Source of the DNA: an uncultured Eubacteriales bacterium
GTDB lineage: Bacteria > Bacillota > Clostridia > Christensenellales > CALVMC01
Direction: 5' to 3'
Assembly (NCBI GenBank): GCA_949296455.1
Contig: CASFOZ010000002.1
Coordinates: 133,574 to 197,573 of the forward strand
DNA length: 64,000 nucleotides
Shown: positions 27,701-30,625 of the stretch, in pieces
How positions within the stretch are numbered: position 1 is the first letter of the stretch
How the letters are laid out: every line of letters starts with the position of its first letter
Notes under the pieces: model-generated
Databases searched by the model: none
What the model was told of the DNA's origin: nothing
Seen by the model: the letters and a program-made list of their open reading frames with translations, nothing else
Made by a program: the position numbers and the translations under genes

Positions 27701-28096
27701 TTTAATTGTATAAGAAGACAGCTCTTCCCCCGAAAAGAATTCCACAAGGACTTCGTTTTCCTCGTTTCTCACGCCGATATTTGCGGCAAGTCTGATTAAA
27801 GTATGATTTCTGTTTAGGATAACTTCGTTTCCGTTTTCGGTGCGCTTGTTGTATTTGTCCCAAACTAAAAATATTTCAAAACTGAACGTATCGGATTGTT
27901 CGTAAGAAAGGGCTTCTACAAGTTTGTTGAAGTTGGTTGTTCCGTCGATATAATCGGAATCGGAAGGAGGAGTCAAAGAAGGGTCGTCCTCGGGATTGAT
28001 AGGATTGACGGGATTGCACGCAACGAAAAATACGCAGAGAAAAACAGCGATAAGCAAAACTATTAAAATTTTGTTAAGCGTTTTAAATTTATGCAT
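767..28096 (-). CDS. Giant modular surface lipoprotein, 9,109 residues
   Basis: One uninterrupted frame encodes 9,109 residues. The start is the ATG at 28096, because GGGGGAATT lies just before it and the product begins with a lipoprotein signal: MHKFKTLNK, a hydrophobic core, and the lipobox FVAC with the Cys near residue 26. After a Pro/Asp-rich spacer, residues about 40-7250 contain some 23 divergent copies of a module of about 320 residues. Each module has long runs of alternating hydrophobic residues (LNLDLNLxL type), a hallmark strand like LYYxGxxxYVDLxxLGLxKIKI, an amphipathic helix (LxxLLxxLL) and a Ser/Asp/Glu/Asn-rich linker. A Gly/Ala-rich hydrophobic stretch (about 7270-7322), an EF-hand-like loop (about 7662) and about 12 Ig-like modules (about 7770-9109) follow. 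There is no LPXTG signal or C-terminal TM helix, so anchoring is by the N-terminal lipid. I do not recognise a known family, and function is unknown; adhesion, a surface filament or lipid handling are possible. Confidence 0.9.
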   Translation of the reverse strand: MHKFKTLNKILIVLLIAVFLCVFFVACNPVNPINPEDDPSLTPPSDSDYIDGTTNFNKLVEALSYEQSDTFSFEIFLVWDKYNKRTENGNEVILNRNHTLIRLAANIGVRNEENEVLVEFFSGEELSSYTIKDVVNNPDLVNNSVRSPELGFYYFNEDLYLDLGADNRKIKLEGLDINKLIELVSEALNLAEGLLQSMLGSDIPGLLAMLIGLASSSNVYYEQNGVVESFGFGINVKTVINLVIGLIPTITSSLKLDTLFTTFDINAVIEDLFGYSTSDMSVTIPKIEVNFDVVLTSGMFESAVCSVIASENSFTLEDKFDGETQYRDGLNITLDVFLNYLSISNIKFTGVEEGQTVNASKNDTRLNIVFPEFVNFTTYGLFNFQLEGELDVVNTYNINGNTVRTVTLNSLLSPAILKLAGLSGMGDLEIKLDSDTYGLRFQLIADLDLNDNDGNFISLKIAEVTDYSYSNPIVSLYYLGESKDLILDCSGLGFPKVKIEGFDLTGTLNNIYDFLLAMIKGDGSNVSILEYENAEKTSVYDFSFAENTSDTLVEGSGKINLASLIHNILDGKQLIDWWNEACITLDISASDLQDLIALFGNFATLPSVIKGLSYGDLFKSIQLKLGINKLEEDESLQNSGFYLNLGVNLIDNSENDKLSLNFNLDGKWGIAFAYGSDFMNSFNTDSAFTNWLNNNYSAQDIARFNNPALTGESDRLFRKDIVFSYLINYYSNISSLGNLGDVLEGKISAQSVHIGAELKMGIDNPTTKNLTQMLNNLLGGLLGDMALDFDVNIAEADSNFVIIFDLLADVNIDINNLDFSNLLSNVRGGIEIKYYVGESQTNVQTLAIYIKDNYVYLDASAFGIGKLKVKANIDEILGNLLSSFSDSSAGQSSSSNPSQTEEDKKEYVDFMKLVSALFSGGIVVWEKNSFSLTIASLSLNAALKALGLNIELPQLDDTTLSVTGWNYEDGLNDLAVNFQTGIVFEEDIQNPLSVFLSLYNIRVDFGESMGILSNLVDEDFNTLADINYDFNNNKITVDYGYLEEITLDTELLIGFEGEEGVTQLNELFESLSNYLLTVFDKNLSERQYLQMAQIFQKLAETNSVSVGSGEDFSMMLTIALKLAVDLNDLTSLKFYLGINNVKSNNTTTKNIEFDLYILDGMLYIESGYFGLGKIKIDISSYLEIADEMFKEGFFGGEHILDFTLGGGSEIDPDFVNTILIAANAALQSVDLSFNNQLNIKAALASSVLSNLVRYLGLNLSLPAIDENNTYLSFALGDGTLEAQLKLGILGYILTAQINKLNLGFDVSDIDLSVPNIQDYTESMEEYLNLYTSVVLDIAAFENGFSGALNGILPDLGSDFVFSNTEIDSLIRIDIRVSINVGNILSNLDTLIDEMAKYFAMDSNAEGYEEATKQFFKVIIAALKGIELSLDIYTMDSTITTYVAGVTLDYNVYQDAYDLYVTSDLLFGSDSDSSSGIKYENFPLEEYILKFLGLDETEESTASQNISNLSTNLNSENLTTDGGSQSDNSGSLSAQTDITSFILFSVSLDEIKLQIATNALISLIALFMPEIQDFDFIADLVGQIDISLYDLVVDSDTEFDDLHRVDATSESKGFVVGLVIYDLAISMGDGIQTPSDENFIVVGENRTSVISVGVSLDFEIDNSNKTFSLNLAGLSQSIASLITDEQANLLIESLLESTSIDFINTALSFTLNITLVTDISSIIVNGELTYLDLIISLDGYDNKLAGAVPKTVLSALYSYTDDSMYIYMNLEPVIVGAGNVPSKLKLQGIGLKDLIDGMMASMFSSEDSSQQNTQTASYDKIKLTSQSDGTNDGEQNNGSSSVKDLDLLSLIGQMLKSVNLTENLSVMDISLKYGLFSLAAALLGTTLTSNATEGEPDLSVDLNLNLKNLFKAGTQAIGIDIALSDTASKVVMSLGGNLKTFTGVNNLPNLSNYRALGYPEVFDDKSQFKTYNEAAFTVEATAEIAFDYASDNGIAFSEVLKAMLGVSAFPELNLNLDTRLIANLKANISLNDIINSTNKYLLIELYLDLYILNESAGNKTLKLITALYYDSISDNIYVDLTSIGLGNILKIEDSGLASILTDIVKGLLNDLLNPSEQQTENGTASNISAIKNLSSVVNLNDNSEAESESGSDLSGIVQLSAETKQIIAISIASGVLNNLFNMLNMQYLGNVVNGAEISWGYYEITEDGNTKEDFRINLDIFYSDNGVRKGGISAEFNSISFSIYNEFSQKFGSDSMASNLVSNAVELGDVQDLRVKADLSVGIISTDGYDAAFDLSVLANNSTLASVANLISAIAVKIGGTVEDGKTSYKLQAQADLIAKFDLTYFDLGDLVRKILNGENLDFGAFIQESLLGIEAYIDFKLVNDSGDSTIITNIASVYYNGNDIYLYIDMVGVKLKISDAFNINDIISDMFADSDDSDTVENSDESDAATDDDSDGSSFDLRAFDAIFGALTSIDIESARLGISFGNNLLDYLFNFVLGYSNSMFSLNGIESQGNVSINFNNTGADGNILESITAEVDFVKNNEDNETESINYDIVLSNLTLPINTAADFDVLVSNKMGNLSDYSVFYDLNLGLSMFGSLDVHLTSDVNLTLILEQLLSSLGYDMPNITVGNAFTSSVELSIIANISYRDMTNEFGQNIRQAGIELLIPIFINLSGGTKKQFAIIYYTSLDDELWLDLSSFGLGNVIIPGLGLDKVVNDIIQPSGESSSGSSSSGLGSISAELDVILNSQGLILSVSAGVITNMLKTLGVELTIPDFKNVQITIGTDTTQSDSITSIDEIVNVSNLGIGLKINFTDTTYIDLNIGNLAVNNKAYDIKGMKELTTATDQNGAEIVKKWVSIADVKNISASLSLDMNFNTPQALNDYSFGPLIQKILDINVANDSDLFDLLFNSDLQSDKKFALGLDLDVSVGVNLSVEDFTRFFNLLSNTSRNDQENQEYEALVKKIFTSLSVVLKVYMAVGEGEKVDRNTDLLAAIYLTGTTVYVYAPDFDVKLKYTDDSLDLYKILLSALGIKEEEIATQVQNINKNIALLNQQTSETEEDNMLQSILDTIYNINLKATGIDVNFVSTLLAELLDAFDIGTQPYDDVNKTNASVNIVNENGDLFTLFDELGAEVEFLNSNNSSTGLKLGLYITNLGLSANKVLDTSVFGVLSDYKGALDANIYIATSGEIDFGINSNIINFSGILKNLLDTQDNINTTLTGRLSGVYILDIEVNLNLANLDNLELFLSLSKKGTDMNSLVLSIYYNGINGLTALDLSGLVDIPPIMIEGLTIGKFLSSSLNDLIFGNSGEENQEGQENDSSSENQGSSFNFDEFINQLSGRLDLSVLNSMKVGSSSLSYDYIAIGLNSVLLNSVIKFFLDDNLNDFVNLDSETNGLFSSLGFANIGLNFNGEKFDKFILEINLGEKMSEENSTVTGEKDSTYLYLNVSDGITLKASNYETKFNSAEYINLADVKALYLGASVDFSFDIPEDVLIGLKDVLGELIWGMGIDVSFAQLVDWDIKINLYGEILTQELVRKLIDSYKISDTGITKEILVDTILNSIFRLEVINENAKDGENKIILDLYYEGNSNRVYVNLPVLNLKSYYDATDIKQSLKNLVLDMFNKENPTVTETEEANNNNELNIADLINLIANINISSESLAISTVTTLIDSAFSLFGLDLEYSLPDALCEASINFEPGGTRFSSIALDLTLTPKDGTIVTGGNGKNISMSLAFGGLSFDTVNIGASRILFDKQGFTRLSSIYAGFSGGLKISTDEQSQNNDIVISGINLKDVLEKVFENKQSIGLDFAQNYQGDFNIDFQLKLNVSTIPGFLLNTPKGDSDEERREYNKALIQNLLEGGELYLALSYTYSEGGANSVEDIVKLYYFGNTFYLDLNEKFGLPKVKIKLSASELVNMLFFADNTSDEENTDGTTEGDNEESEAETQADSQNNGQSGAQDSTETPSDSDKNNTQNNSLNLSALSLLLAISGMEFTATLSQAFISKLLQAIGINIDIISGSSNSGTDGSGSETGNSDSESGASTGGQQNSSGTDNDYLFNFILIPTGVDENGNKVVFENTYLELYFDDIVLNTLNSVVKPQTDNFELVDINGIITINAQATIELNLIIDKNVDSSENGKFTLGDILNKKPTTSADDEISYIPDVIVDALSNIFINVLNDVNETITLNIKANFSYNMITKAISDIEVYLELISKLNTGSSEVLLVLFYSYIDGEIYINAPVLSNIKFKIDNVGDLFNLFSNNSSDESSDTETGGESGSASESGENNKEENFIEKNIENIVAMLGSLNIKSTELTIYVASNLVSLLLDMLGIGFIKGDSIVTTGTGNNSAIDINTEASLSVDLFDKDISMDLGLSVQENNASVFGIGLNLSFNNYSIGAGKLNIKDTFDYNNYNALSDIKNIELNLEAKINPNSAPPEIKNILGEFSLLIDESFEGELVIRITALIPTPDLMSMFEGGKGIADIFNFNNLQLKLDILVNYDGIEESFLQAFFDASGAGTVYVDIPWFKLPNSNDYLKFYYTGLDLNSMLSSNGSSNNTENTEDNKTEEEKTEEEKEAEKNQLIADIISLIAGAYIDVGSDNKFSMSVKLASSFVSELSKVMKEHFDFNLNLGEIAGVDSSEVKLSLKDKCITYHMVNGGAVSENYFMYIGIGETKVNAAYLRNDGWYYPINYFDDISLSASVNLDLDYVGGEYKLGALLNGILGVSGNDAISDTVKLIFGIDKETGYQNFSDALRLDLTANLNLRNLLKQGISIDDIEALVELYRISEDAGINTETLLLRVYIKDAVLYADVPMLNIVNVKIENLINVSFESSKEESENESENESETESTEEKEDGIIKDGEGNLIVADKKFDLTAVLALLSQIYLKGNGNDSDLNNLIGVAFKGDILLQGLDLFGTMLYENLGIKLYEMSLINGTGKEVYSDGSLDKTQEYLDGIYIKKGSGADEKIVGYAYTYEYKNDSGEEVKLIYKKVFNASIPTIGGDIILSLDRKADGYRDLSASLDLSISTGETEMIEIGASVNNLAVQFARREIKLSKFNSNGHIIEGQFYSLSDYKPFNIDNYLYFDTQIVITGNESTGATLALQELFRILLDEEDYTTTSSLIFNVFESDQVYTINLSAAIKGLNIEQILKNAELKVEVFKNGTGSSNLVLFVYINLELGEIYIELPNNTVNAIRSDKIKIQNINLTGLSSMFESEEGTSGAGENNESESFFNEEGEFKIDNKLIANLINGLSNITILQNSVGLSISGDIIKYALLSAGGLNMNVGIVETNAQGNIDTSKLNKFGKLLHYVYTLIYGMELNLAYDKNVGSSFYNNLTASLSLSVRKTNNISNANFDKEGGKLSLDLNNIEVSTSEVSIYDSFDKSGFEIFDGKVGIALETTFKMNSEQGTIDLSDMIDGVLSKILDGYGAIPNGEEINLTLGTITGISSDYEEFVLNIYGDIDVLAYIESGLYAMLKNSELLVEIYCKLPEGYNLYIARVYVEQGIAYVYTDLIQGNNPLYGTDSPKLKINLLSAFYGNDYVEYTADGNVEFKQENEFIKIVKLIKNIEISENSLSISTVDKLLSIIDESIFDLHELFNESYLTEDKLSKIDRYLGSFNLNVDFTSGADEWISIGGIIGNSKPSGMTEYPILDFGFAINTVDITINNGFFGSTGSITGQENFMTGAEKSLYGDILSLDGISVYNKSEVTIDVKDIVFDLNNILADINSNDHVLLQAIKNLSAALINIGGDDLSGTYTMEVLARVKTLFASEFSLSDIQLNLSLLKEKSGSTVKYLEVYLNDGVIYISLGDEAIPVLSGLFGGLQNIKLDLYSILSSLGVNLYRANRYNMTGSVTENVSTVTSTTSFIIENLGLLLSIIEEFKIEQGGFNLKLDSKFLSKIFDVLEDGLELNGLSKIIIDEVDLNLGINLYNYENVKNNYLIWNGFSQAQKDVYGSFRNYTISNSGTGSSVILSYENLTQKGSAVIDGENVEQSQYYLFNGSSLGFRFSPTSENNDAQFIPQNEENYKELNDENIVFDFDMSFDLGIQGSTAKDLSVDIFNILRGLFPEISGSAKLDNLIELVVAQNFNQNLILSLSGRIYPFALNQSELLLVLNLWDLNPMRLYFTEGNIFVDLTAFGIEKFYIPFDVESNISTYMKSLLNMLNTESANFKQSNGHMVQIQPDDKDTFEKLADIIKGLLLGIEITTGENTVLSVYLRDDYTDEDGNEANFLMNLMKLLGFDDIGYIRVSYPIINIFLDGNNLNSTQEPLLSLSTYIESIVISADFNLKEIEFSEADQTQWDNKAYYPINHLLYQNLTTYQMEEGQYYAFKDYWTENGYTDKYGKHTFTDHWISYEDLHIVFKGTISSNLNASKGDNNEKIWIQDLLKLVLYNVSNSYIDFTSSNFSKEFAVNAEIDFYIADYLFGGRDREDRRTEILLSVVKKDTSQTILLFGFQASTATTVLEINTFNIGKYKITDYDMFENIVEYVNSLNIDLSGLLASAGNIEEITDDSESVDLNDRVIVSSRLTGEKGLTIKIGGTNYMGIENGMNVSVGGKFLQFVFEAMGLYDTLNNAYQQALPALSKLAGQLNGSNTTHFKDSLDITLLYSLFDTLSLDLYYGIDSVISADPTSTCDIRKVPIEGYNYYMPSCGCTSQTCLELGRCSNSSSDCIHGSSDKPAFNMGLVIDYGYFKYTNKGTAEKPQIVKEFSTSKKLSYNLDIESLELAKDYYSASGSTIFTSNGININDYSLLSDLTRIKFSTEINLGGDLYEQSLLEGPLGAVVEMLLGAFKSYLTDTFNINFVGNDKLDLSLYIDIDLDFADLSNSSMVIELIDNDEIISEKAATTTSDVVLGLYYSGGKFYDSSTQSLKENGLDPNTLYVRLGILFTQYLSAGKHGHADFEFKVISLPIVSILETIKGYLNEATSLISDMITGKLVMDIVDMLVGEEGIAPDTDSDSDDEEEITEVINTPSVRQLLSGESGAAFIIEFSDEVYNRINEEHYSIKINSTLIAELMYLLGLEIDLRGFESSEDIKEGGEVVGQRITKSEIDDFILMAIIANGSNVTETFTGNLKENGVQDDNLGIYLALDLSANTGTEAQISRFSLNIEHLAVATNGSTVQNIFNFPKDETKTGTYVNIVTEGLNNFGGIVAGYQMGDEYYLDVYSLIQGFIDGIYGSSGKKITHDGNEYTGFLATIYFGSRVANRSYGTGERQNPLIFIYDMNEVQNASSKHLLHIHVAGKLSGDFALTIKDIHVLIGKSLSQIYLDDLDMGGTIAQLLGGIVAGVILGVVGVIAAVFTAMTYGAGLVIFAAIGFFAGLVIVDNLVSIINGFLVLPALSLNNLLSGLSEIQTGLTATVNKFTQAIKSGIIDGLGLSEVYDGFEGETVSREFEWPESTDYVDGITYYSDSKIGAAVNDTDIEISTVADDKLDNKLTTKIIDGNSLESVIQLKLNCALVCELIGSIHNMISTNDPYSHDFANDVLRFILDMGGMGSWTDLITFITGNNARLLVNHLLPLPYYYTSNSAFYVQLYLYAGGLKGINIVFDHNASSDGHLNYSTDPNYAGFTMEANDFNLYINVDPIDFMPSTTFINKTGNDAVEAGKYYGSLPIPEDPSDLNQIKTVTTIIRDAGVNLIDGSRTYYDENGKIILNNEEHPVDYIVDSYLDLDTDNSGKYDCLEDLTANYGFHRINTNPGYKFASGKGAFASEVTISWVLHGEIDTTKADAVYLLLGYVRGAVYKYAILHVKNAIEVANQENNDVPYLAAEGLTLPLTYTVGDKLPTEVTVKVNLIDSSDNIVGSKLVKYGEYSTHTSKWDMGPDGKGYEYGDDENSSYERYVIYTFSDGMFRSISVKVPIRAVNERQILRIADGQLVFDVFENIVFPDTVQGYFTDSGLTTFKVQRWYNTANVKRTLSGGTYYVSARMGNDDTGYYLVENIPVTILPAEISEIKYLNPETGLYDIEDSTLTFNPFMTGYSAVDINNYPMYAAVKFKGSNKQYKMAVQFNLSNVNDSFTGGEYVISVRLGDDSLGYVKDSFTVIVENALITHDKVDGVGDIVFDVFDENYMGFEESDIWQLNGRDITVNSGGYNIEIANEDIVWDVTSLSDAAQGGIYFAKLIITGKNGVKQEIDYPVTFKNRIATSVSMVGASELFKDGFDPYDDTINPRNQELYTDTVILGFADNTTTEWTVENWNLNTISYGYAGGITYAVAEIKDRAGNIQSVNLPILIKSKIIDEVITLTDSFNVFDAARSAFSASSYPEKVSVIFKDGSSRVLTVSSWNTSALKNSLAGKELYLGGTYEIGLSAGNETGGYQSAVARIIIDPSVITDFGNVNNIAIDPYESDPRNIDNYPSSLEITVNGTEKMTVTPVWDISDITSNYINGYEGGEFTATLKVGNIVYGYQTKSIKVTVYSRVAISCEYEEFVFDPFENIVFPNEITVYFTDGTQRTFNASWYALEGNNLVPIELNVSVATKTYSNIYAVFGNEKGGYQRLNVPVRTVDRTVSALFTENDRNTNLFENTVVYESYSDFVSGMPNVYVASFNDGTTHSFIPAAVAYGTVNNGQFTEKAITEDGGTFTVRLEFKVGSLTQYVYYKISVGASLLGKIYTLSGEEITSFTSFDELPQEVIAEFSGRQERVRPVWGEISEGKIKGNFNGFEKEFTYTEIDTTKLFENGANALSYTLDMYNLKSFPSFIDIVAGGKTYTFEAFFAKDAENVIKDNINTLKTASSDLTVAVGVNLSYSANGKTYTATTNANVTLLNKVVESLIASEINISPYEGATFTSYAVKFRNGTVGTIPYMAIRNFKKNGIETALYEGGEFTATLVLGNAILSQEFEITVIADTKIIASTSPVVYEQKTNELEDTLSVMFTDGTGKNLNIKWEYSSVNYRTLGETVIGDRGYEVAYFNVLCGDDFGGYQQVTVTVYIIDSLTDSDFMYENSPLNSLAVNPYNIELPTFFILQIDGKNYSFNAVFESKESGKTVEETVKNAYKNGQNSTELTLTLDRGGKKVVLTVTLSILTFSAVVGSNGEKVTEITVKNYSDFSVLCEFTIGDGADKITQNIYLNVLGFINEAGQSVSVPVSGQKYKLKLGIKSENAQTYDIYETSELLTVNIEA
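770..4790 (-). repeat. C-terminal array of about 12 bacterial Ig-like modules
   Basis: The last 1,340 residues of the giant lipoprotein are built from beta-sandwich-like modules of mostly 80-100 residues. The shared pattern is FDPFE or NPYN near the start, then Y/FPxxVxVxFxDGT, a Trp-containing strand (VxxWNxS), YxGGxFTATLxVGN, GGYQ and a closing VPVTVxxR strand. Good examples are near codons 3600-3330, 3120-2880 and 2860-2640. One longer module near 2310-1830 and the two final modules are more degenerate. Such arrays usually act as stalks or adhesive domains in surface proteins. Confidence 0.7.
6300..27700 (-). repeat. About 23 tandem protein modules of about 320 residues
   Basis: The hallmark strand, with versions such as YVDLTSIGLGNILKI, LWLDLSSFGLGNV, YVNLPVLNLKS and YIESGYFGLGKIKI, recurs about every 270-420 residues. 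Approximate codon positions are 27615, 26625, 25525, 24605, 23715, 22790, 21870, 20875, 20000, 19075, 18265, 17305, 16410, 15390, 14545, 13675, 12550, 11585, 10690, 9715, 8720, 7465 and 6400. Between hallmarks the order is constant: acidic linker, amphipathic helix, LSLxLSSxLLxxLLxxLGIxL, a block around YxxLSDIxxI, an LNLxANLNLxxLL block, then IELYxxxxxxLLLxLYY. Copies are diverged and are not DNA-level repeats. Confidence 0.75.
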
Positions 28097-28138
28097 AATT
28101 CCCCCGTATTTAACGCACAATGCTTAAAATACATATAT

Positions 28139-28167
28139 ATTATATTATCGGACAGCGAACAAGTCAA
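28139..28167 (-). promoter_or_regulatory. Sigma-A promoter of the giant lipoprotein gene
   Basis: TTGACT (28162-28167) and a perfect TATAAT (28139-28144) are separated by 17 bp on the minus strand. This gives a 5' leader of about 35 nt before the GGGGGAATT Shine-Dalgarno and the ATG at 28096. Confidence 0.75.
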
Positions 28168-28770
28168 CCCCTTAAAAACGATTTAAGCAAAAAAATCTTT
28201 AATAAAAGTTTTTTTAATGCAAAATATGGGAAAAAAAGGCAAAATTATATAAAAAAAACGCAATATGACACAAAAACAACTTATAGTTTCAAATTTCCAT
28301 ATAAAATTTGCCAAGGTTTCTGTTGAAAAAACACTTGAATCGAAGGGAAAAATTTTTGCATAAATTGTGTATAAAAATAAGATTTTAACGATATTTTTTG
28401 CATAATTATACATATTTTCATATGTTCATTTGTCAAAAAAATACTTGCAAACCGCCCTTTTTTAGCTCTTAAACCCCTTTACAAACTATCGATTTCATGC
28501 CGAAAATACGCAATTTTCGGGCCTTGATTTTTAAAAAAATAACTGTAATTTTATAATTTTTACGACTGAAATTTTGCGTTAAAATATGCCTTTTACAAAT
28601 CAAATAAAGCCATTTTATTGAAATTTTTTGATTGTTTCTGGGTTAAAATTTATTGAAAATAATAGAGATAAAATAAGACAATAGCGAAGTAATTTATCTG
28701 CAAAAGACCGATATCTGCTGAAAATTGCCGTATAAATAACCGCCTCAATTTTTACACCGGGAGACCGATA
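28168..28770. other. AT-rich intergenic region of about 600 bp with short repeats
   Basis: No gene is credible here. It contains a 15-base word, AATCGAAGGGAAAAA (28338-28352), that recurs upstream of the 703-residue coiled-coil-locus gene (46922-46936). A 14-base word, CATATGTTCATTTG (28419-28432), recurs inverted at 31793-31806. A short inverted repeat, CCGAAAAT with ATTTTCGG (about 28500-28520), has no T-run. The first copy of a 20-bp direct repeat lies at 28705-28724. No clear terminator was seen for the lipoprotein gene that ends at 28771. Confidence 0.5.
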
Positions 28771-28781
28771 TCAGCTGAAAA
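28705..28781. repeat. 20-bp direct repeat, two copies
   Basis: AGACCGATATCTGCTGAAAA at 28705-28724 and AGACCGATATCAGCTGAAAA at 28762-28781 differ at one base and start 57 bp apart. The second copy overlaps the last codons and stop of the lipoprotein gene. Each core contains the near-palindrome GATATC. Confidence 0.8.
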
Positions 28782-29553
28782 CTACAGAAGAGAAAAATGT
28801 CTGTATTAAAACTTTCGTGGAAGCGCTTCCCTCTTCGATACTGTAATCGCCGTCGTCCAAGGCGTCAGAAATGTCGTTCTGATTTCCGTTTTCTTCATTA
28901 AAAACCAAATTTAAATCTGCAAGTATAAATGAAGCCACTTCGTTATCTTCCGTCTTTGAAATTTTAATTATTTCGCCTTTTATTTCATAATTTCCGACAG
29001 GAATTATATTATATTCTTCACTGTATTTTACCTTTTCGCTGTAAATGTTTCCGTTTGATAATAATACTCTGGTGTCGAAAAGAGAAGGAATCGAATAAAT
29101 ACCTTCTATATTACCTTTTGAGTTTAAAACCTTAACCCCTAAAATGTCTTCCGAACGGAAAATATAGTCTTTGTAAATATAGTAACTGTCTTCCACCGTA
29201 AGATTATCGGATAAGTTTTTAGCGTCGTTTTCCGAATAACCTTTTGCGATATACATTTGTCTGAACATTTCCTTGTATGCGGCAAGGTCACTTTCGTTGA
29301 AAACCGTACTTATTTTATTGACGGAAGAATTAATCTCATAAGTTCCGTAAAATGTCTGGTCCAAATATTTAAGACTATAACCGTTAGAATTATCGAATTT
29401 CACATTAAGACCTGACGCAAGAAATTTCTGTTGCGTCGAAGAATAAGAATATTCATAATAATTTCTGTTATATCTAACCAAATTGCACCCCGAAAGAACA
29501 AAAAGGGCGGCAACCGTTAACAACGAAACTAAAATTATCGATAATTTTTTCAT
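28771..29553 (-). CDS. Small lipoprotein of unknown function (260 residues)
   Basis: The N-terminus is a clear lipoprotein signal: MKKLSIILVSLLTVAALFVLSGC, with lipobox LSGC and Cys at 23. The mature part is rich in Tyr, Ser, Asn and Asp, predicted mostly beta, with no recognised catalytic motif. It starts with a Tyr-rich stretch (YNRNYYEYSYSS) and ends with an acidic segment (ALDDGDYSIEEG) before a short hydrophobic tail. AAGGA lies upstream of the ATG. It is divergent from the first degV gene. Outer-surface anchoring is well supported; no function can be assigned. Confidence 0.8.
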   Translation of the reverse strand: MKKLSIILVSLLTVAALFVLSGCNLVRYNRNYYEYSYSSTQQKFLASGLNVKFDNSNGYSLKYLDQTFYGTYEINSSVNKISTVFNESDLAAYKEMFRQMYIAKGYSENDAKNLSDNLTVEDSYYIYKDYIFRSEDILGVKVLNSKGNIEGIYSIPSLFDTRVLLSNGNIYSEKVKYSEEYNIIPVGNYEIKGEIIKISKTEDNEVASFILADLNLVFNEENGNQNDISDALDDGDYSIEEGSASTKVLIQTFFSSVVFS

Positions 29554-29572
29554 AGCAAATCCTTATAACAAG

Positions 29573-29599
29573 TTTATAATAATTTAACTTTAATGTCAA
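29573..29599 (-). promoter_or_regulatory. Probable promoter of the small lipoprotein gene
   Basis: A perfect TTGACA (29594-29599) is followed after a short 15-bp spacer by TATAAA (29573-29578) on the minus strand, about 20 bp before the ATG. The short spacer makes the -10 choice uncertain. Confidence 0.45.
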
Positions 29600-29625
29600 C
29601 CCCTATATCAATTAAAGCATTTTTT

Positions 29626-29654
29626 TTGACAAATATACAATTATAGTATATAAT
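29626..29654 (+). promoter_or_regulatory. Consensus sigma-A promoter of the degV pair
   Basis: A perfect TTGACA (29626-29631), a 17-bp spacer and a perfect TATAAT (29649-29654) lie upstream of the first degV gene, leaving a leader of about 70 nt. The leader ends in AAGGAG before the ATG at 29731. Confidence 0.85.
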
Positions 29655-29730
29655 AGTATAAACATTGCTTTACTTAAATAAACATTTAAATATATAACCC
29701 AGGACAAACATCTGTCCGCAAGGAGATTTT

Positions 29731-30609
29731 ATGTCATATTATATTACAGCCGACAACGGCGTGGATTTCCCAAGAGAATTATTGAAAAATTTTGAAAATA
29801 TCGCTTTCGAACCGTTACCCGTATCATTTAACGGTACAGAGTTCGACGGCAAAACCAACACAATTACATTTGAAGAATTTTATAAAAGAGTAGCCAATAA
29901 AGAATATCCAAAAACAAGTATGGTAAATATCGAAAATGCCACTAATTTTTTAGAAAACATTCTTAAACAAGGCTACGACATTTTACATATATCCCTTTCA
30001 TCTACCCTTAGCGGCACACATAACAGTTTCGAATATGCAGGGAAAATACTTCAAAAGAAGTATCCGGAAAGAAAAATTTTCGTATTGGACTCTGTTTGCG
30101 GCGGCCCCGGTCAAAGTATAGTTTTTTACAATGCCGTAAAAATGAGAGACAACGGAGTTCCCATTGAAAAAGTTTATTCCGCTATGGCAGAACTTAAAGA
30201 CAAAGTTTGTATAGGTATTTCCATAGACGACCTTTTTTATCTCAGCAAAGGCGGCAGAATTACCAAGGAACAAGCGATATTAGGCTCTATAATAAAGCTT
30301 AAACCTATACTATATTTCGATACAAACGGCAAACTGCAACATCTTTGCAAAGTTATAACAAAGAAAAAGGCCATGCAGCGTCTTGCAGAGATTTATCTTG
30401 AAAATAAAGATTTTTCGGAAGGGAAAAACGAGCTTTTCATATCTCACAGCGACGCATACGAAGACGCAGAATATCTTGCAGCCATTATACGGTCGGAATC
30501 TCCCGAGACAAAAATATACATAGATTATCTCGGAACCACAACCGGTGCGTTTGCAGGTATAGGAACAGTTACCATAGCATTTGTAAGCAAAAGAAAAAAT
30601 TTACAATAA
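29731..30609 (+). CDS. DegV family fatty-acid-binding protein (first of two)
   Basis: At 292 residues this has the usual DegV length. The N-terminus YYITADNGVDFP matches the family start. The conserved substrate-site regions are present: HISLSSTLSGTHNSFEYA (about residues 88-105), a DSVCGGPGQ segment, and the IDDLFYLSKGGRI signature before the C-terminal lobe. In other Firmicutes, DegV proteins (FakB) present fatty acids to the kinase FakA for acyl-phosphate formation. No fakA is visible in this window. AAGGAG precedes the ATG, and the second paralogue starts 16 nt after the stop, so the two are surely co-transcribed. The lipid preferred by each copy cannot be read from sequence. Confidence 0.93.
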   Translation: MSYYITADNGVDFPRELLKNFENIAFEPLPVSFNGTEFDGKTNTITFEEFYKRVANKEYPKTSMVNIENATNFLENILKQGYDILHISLSSTLSGTHNSFEYAGKILQKKYPERKIFVLDSVCGGPGQSIVFYNAVKMRDNGVPIEKVYSAMAELKDKVCIGISIDDLFYLSKGGRITKEQAILGSIIKLKPILYFDTNGKLQHLCKVITKKKAMQRLAEIYLENKDFSEGKNELFISHSDAYEDAEYLAAIIRSESPETKIYIDYLGTTTGAFAGIGTVTIAFVSKRKNLQ

Positions 30610-30625
30610 ATTCTAAGGAGTATAT

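Noticed and set aside
767..28096. Plus-strand ORFs of 60-165 codons across the giant gene
   Set aside because: They are antisense shadows with Ser/Ile/Phe-rich products caused by the biased codons of the real gene; none has a ribosome-binding site and a recognisable domain.
28096..28120. Start of the giant lipoprotein eight codons further upstream
   Set aside because: The upstream start would place the GGGGG Shine-Dalgarno inside the coding sequence and put extra residues before a clean lipoprotein signal. The ATG at 28096 is better.
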